In this document: in pieces, positions 23,425 through 24,215 of the stretch | Position numbering within the stretch: the stretch's first letter is position 1 | How the letters are laid out: the number at the start of each line of letters is the position of its first letter | Assembly (NCBI GenBank): GCA_023392635.1 | Contig: JAEVYS010000007.1 | Location: forward strand, 1 to 24,215 | DNA: 24,215 nucleotides | Direction: 5' to 3' | From: Actinomycetes bacterium | GTDB lineage: Bacteria > Actinomycetota > Actinomycetes > Propionibacteriales > Propionibacteriaceae | The notes under the pieces: generated by a model | Database searches by the model: none | The model's input: the letters and a program-made list of their open reading frames with translations, nothing else | What the model was told of the DNA's origin: nothing | Program-made: the position numbers and the translations under genes

Positions 23425-23460
23425 CCGCCGGCCGGCCGCTGCCTGCCCGCCGGCCGGTGG
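23425..23460. terminator. Bidirectional hairpin terminator between convergent genes
   Basis: A stem of about 12 bp (23425-23436 with 23449-23460, one G-T pair) around a 12-nt loop fills the 40-bp gap between the beta-helix stop and the methyltransferase stop. Its core is CCGGCCGG in both arms. No T-tract. Confidence 0.6.
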
Positions 23461-23461
23461 T

Positions 23462-24172
23462 TCAGGAAGGCTTGCGCGCGACGACGGTGTGCAGGATGCC
23501 GCGTTGCCAGCCGGACGCCGCGTGGCGTGCGACCTCGACGAAGCCGGCAGCGGCGAGGCGGTCGCAGAACCGCTCCAGGCTGTCGAAGTCGAGGACGCTG
23601 CGCCACAGGTAGCGGTACAGGGCGAGGTTGCGGTCCAGCAGCAGGCCGAGCGGGATGATCCCGAGCCAGCAGACGGCGTGCCAGCGTGCGCGCGCCTCCG
23701 CACGACCGGCGACGGAGTACTCCTGCACGACCAACCAGGCGCCGGGCGCCAGCAGGTCGAACGCCTCGGCGACGGCCGCGTCCCGGCGGTCCGCGGGAAC
23801 GTTCCGGAACAGGTAGGCGGTGAGGATGCCGTCCCAGGAGCCGCGGCCGAGGGCTTCCACGTCCAGCTCGCCGGCGCTCGCCTCCTCGAACCGCACCGTC
23901 GCCGGCCAGCGCTTGGCGCGGGCGTGGGCGAGCATCCCCCCGGATGCGTCGAGGCCGAGCACGTTCGCCGCCGGTACCGCCTCCACCAGTGCAGCGGTGG
24001 AGAGGCCGGACCCGCACGCCAGGTCGATCAGGCGTGGGGGGTCCTGCGCCGGCACGACGCGCTCTGCCAACGCTGCAGCGGCCCGGCCCAATTCCGCGTG
24101 GTAGCCGGGGTTCAGCCCGACGAGCAGGTCGTAGTGCCCGGCACCACGGTCGAACATCGCGGAGAGCGGCAT
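23462..24172 (-). CDS. Class I SAM-dependent methyltransferase, UbiE/MenG-like
   Basis: 236 residues from the ATG at 24172. Motif I reads LIDLACGSGLSTAALV (residues 48-63), the acidic loop LGLDASGGML binds the SAM ribose, and AYLFRNVPADRRDAAVAEA with LLAPGAWLVVQEY is the UbiE-like pattern. These enzymes methylate quinone precursors or other small molecules; no menaquinone genes lie beside it, so the substrate is open. The region CWLGIIPLGLLL is hydrophobic and may touch the membrane or a lipid substrate. A TAGCAT element ends 6 nt before this ATG, favouring it over the GTG at 24178. Confidence 0.85.
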   Translation of the reverse strand: MPLSAMFDRGAGHYDLLVGLNPGYHAELGRAAAALAERVVPAQDPPRLIDLACGSGLSTAALVEAVPAANVLGLDASGGMLAHARAKRWPATVRFEEASAGELDVEALGRGSWDGILTAYLFRNVPADRRDAAVAEAFDLLAPGAWLVVQEYSVAGRAEARARWHAVCWLGIIPLGLLLDRNLALYRYLWRSVLDFDSLERFCDRLAAAGFVEVARHAASGWQRGILHTVVARKPS

Positions 24173-24178
24173 CGGCAC

Positions 24179-24184
24179 ATGCTA
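24179..24184 (-). promoter_or_regulatory. Putative leaderless -10 of the methyltransferase gene
   Basis: TAGCAT on the minus strand, 6 nt from the ATG at 24172, the same hexamer and spacing as at marR. The -35 would fall in the suspect C-run. Confidence 0.4.
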
Positions 24185-24198
24185 GGGCACCACTCCCG

Positions 24199-24215
24199 CC
24201 CCCCCCCCCCCCCCC
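24199..24215. other. 17-base C homopolymer at the sequence end
   Basis: An uninterrupted run of C that ends the window. Nothing else in the window has such a run. It is most simply an artefact of reads that ended in poly-G on the other strand. Confidence 0.7.

Overview
The window is about 24.2 kb of very GC-rich, densely packed DNA. Codon use is strongly biased to G/C in third positions, GTG starts are common, and several genes look leaderless. The gene content (lysine 6-aminotransferase, a mycobacterial-type Nei1 beside pepN, a DUF1918 protein, a pyrR-pyrB-pyrC operon) points to an actinobacterium. A Propionibacteriales or Micrococcales member is my guess, not a demonstration. The right end is a 17-base C run that looks like an assembly artefact, and the left end cuts through a gene, so this is probably the end of a draft contig.

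Layout from left to right. Positions 1-1498 (minus strand) hold a marR regulator followed by a truncated FAD-linked oxidase. Divergent from it (1666-4367) is a translationally coupled pair: an AMP-forming acyl-CoA ligase and a double-hotdog thioesterase. A 33-bp tandem repeat fills the gap between the two converging stop codons at 4367 and 4514. Positions 4514-8737 (minus) hold an overlapping three-gene lysine catabolic operon: lat, a 2-oxoadipate dioxygenase/decarboxylase (hglS, DUF1338) and an antiquitin-type aldehyde dehydrogenase. Positions 8807-11615 (minus) hold a GH13 alpha-glucosidase and a LacI regulator, with a palindromic operator candidate at 11688-11701. The pyrimidine operon pyrR-pyrB-pyrC lies at 11727-14514 (minus), with overlapping start and stop codons and a hairpin in front of pyrR. 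Next come a leaderless 56-residue membrane protein, pepN, a 61-residue protein of unknown function, nei1 coupled to an unknown 481-residue protein, and tRNA-Pro(TGG). The right part holds a DUF1918 protein, a four-copy inverted repeat, a LysE-type exporter, a secreted beta-helix protein and a UbiE-like methyltransferase.

The most coherent biology is the lysine route. Lat converts lysine to 2-aminoadipate semialdehyde, the ALDH7 enzyme oxidises this to 2-aminoadipate, an aminotransferase not seen here would give 2-oxoadipate, and HglS would turn that into D-2-hydroxyglutarate. The cut-off FAD oxidase at the left edge belongs to a superfamily that includes D-2-hydroxyglutarate dehydrogenases, so it could supply the last step, but this is inference.

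No CRISPR array, insertion sequence, integrase, phage gene or rRNA gene was seen. The least explained signals are non-coding: the 33-bp repeat, the 18-bp inverted repeat around the glucosidase promoter, the nested 10-bp inverted repeats before the LysE gene, and the pyrR leader.
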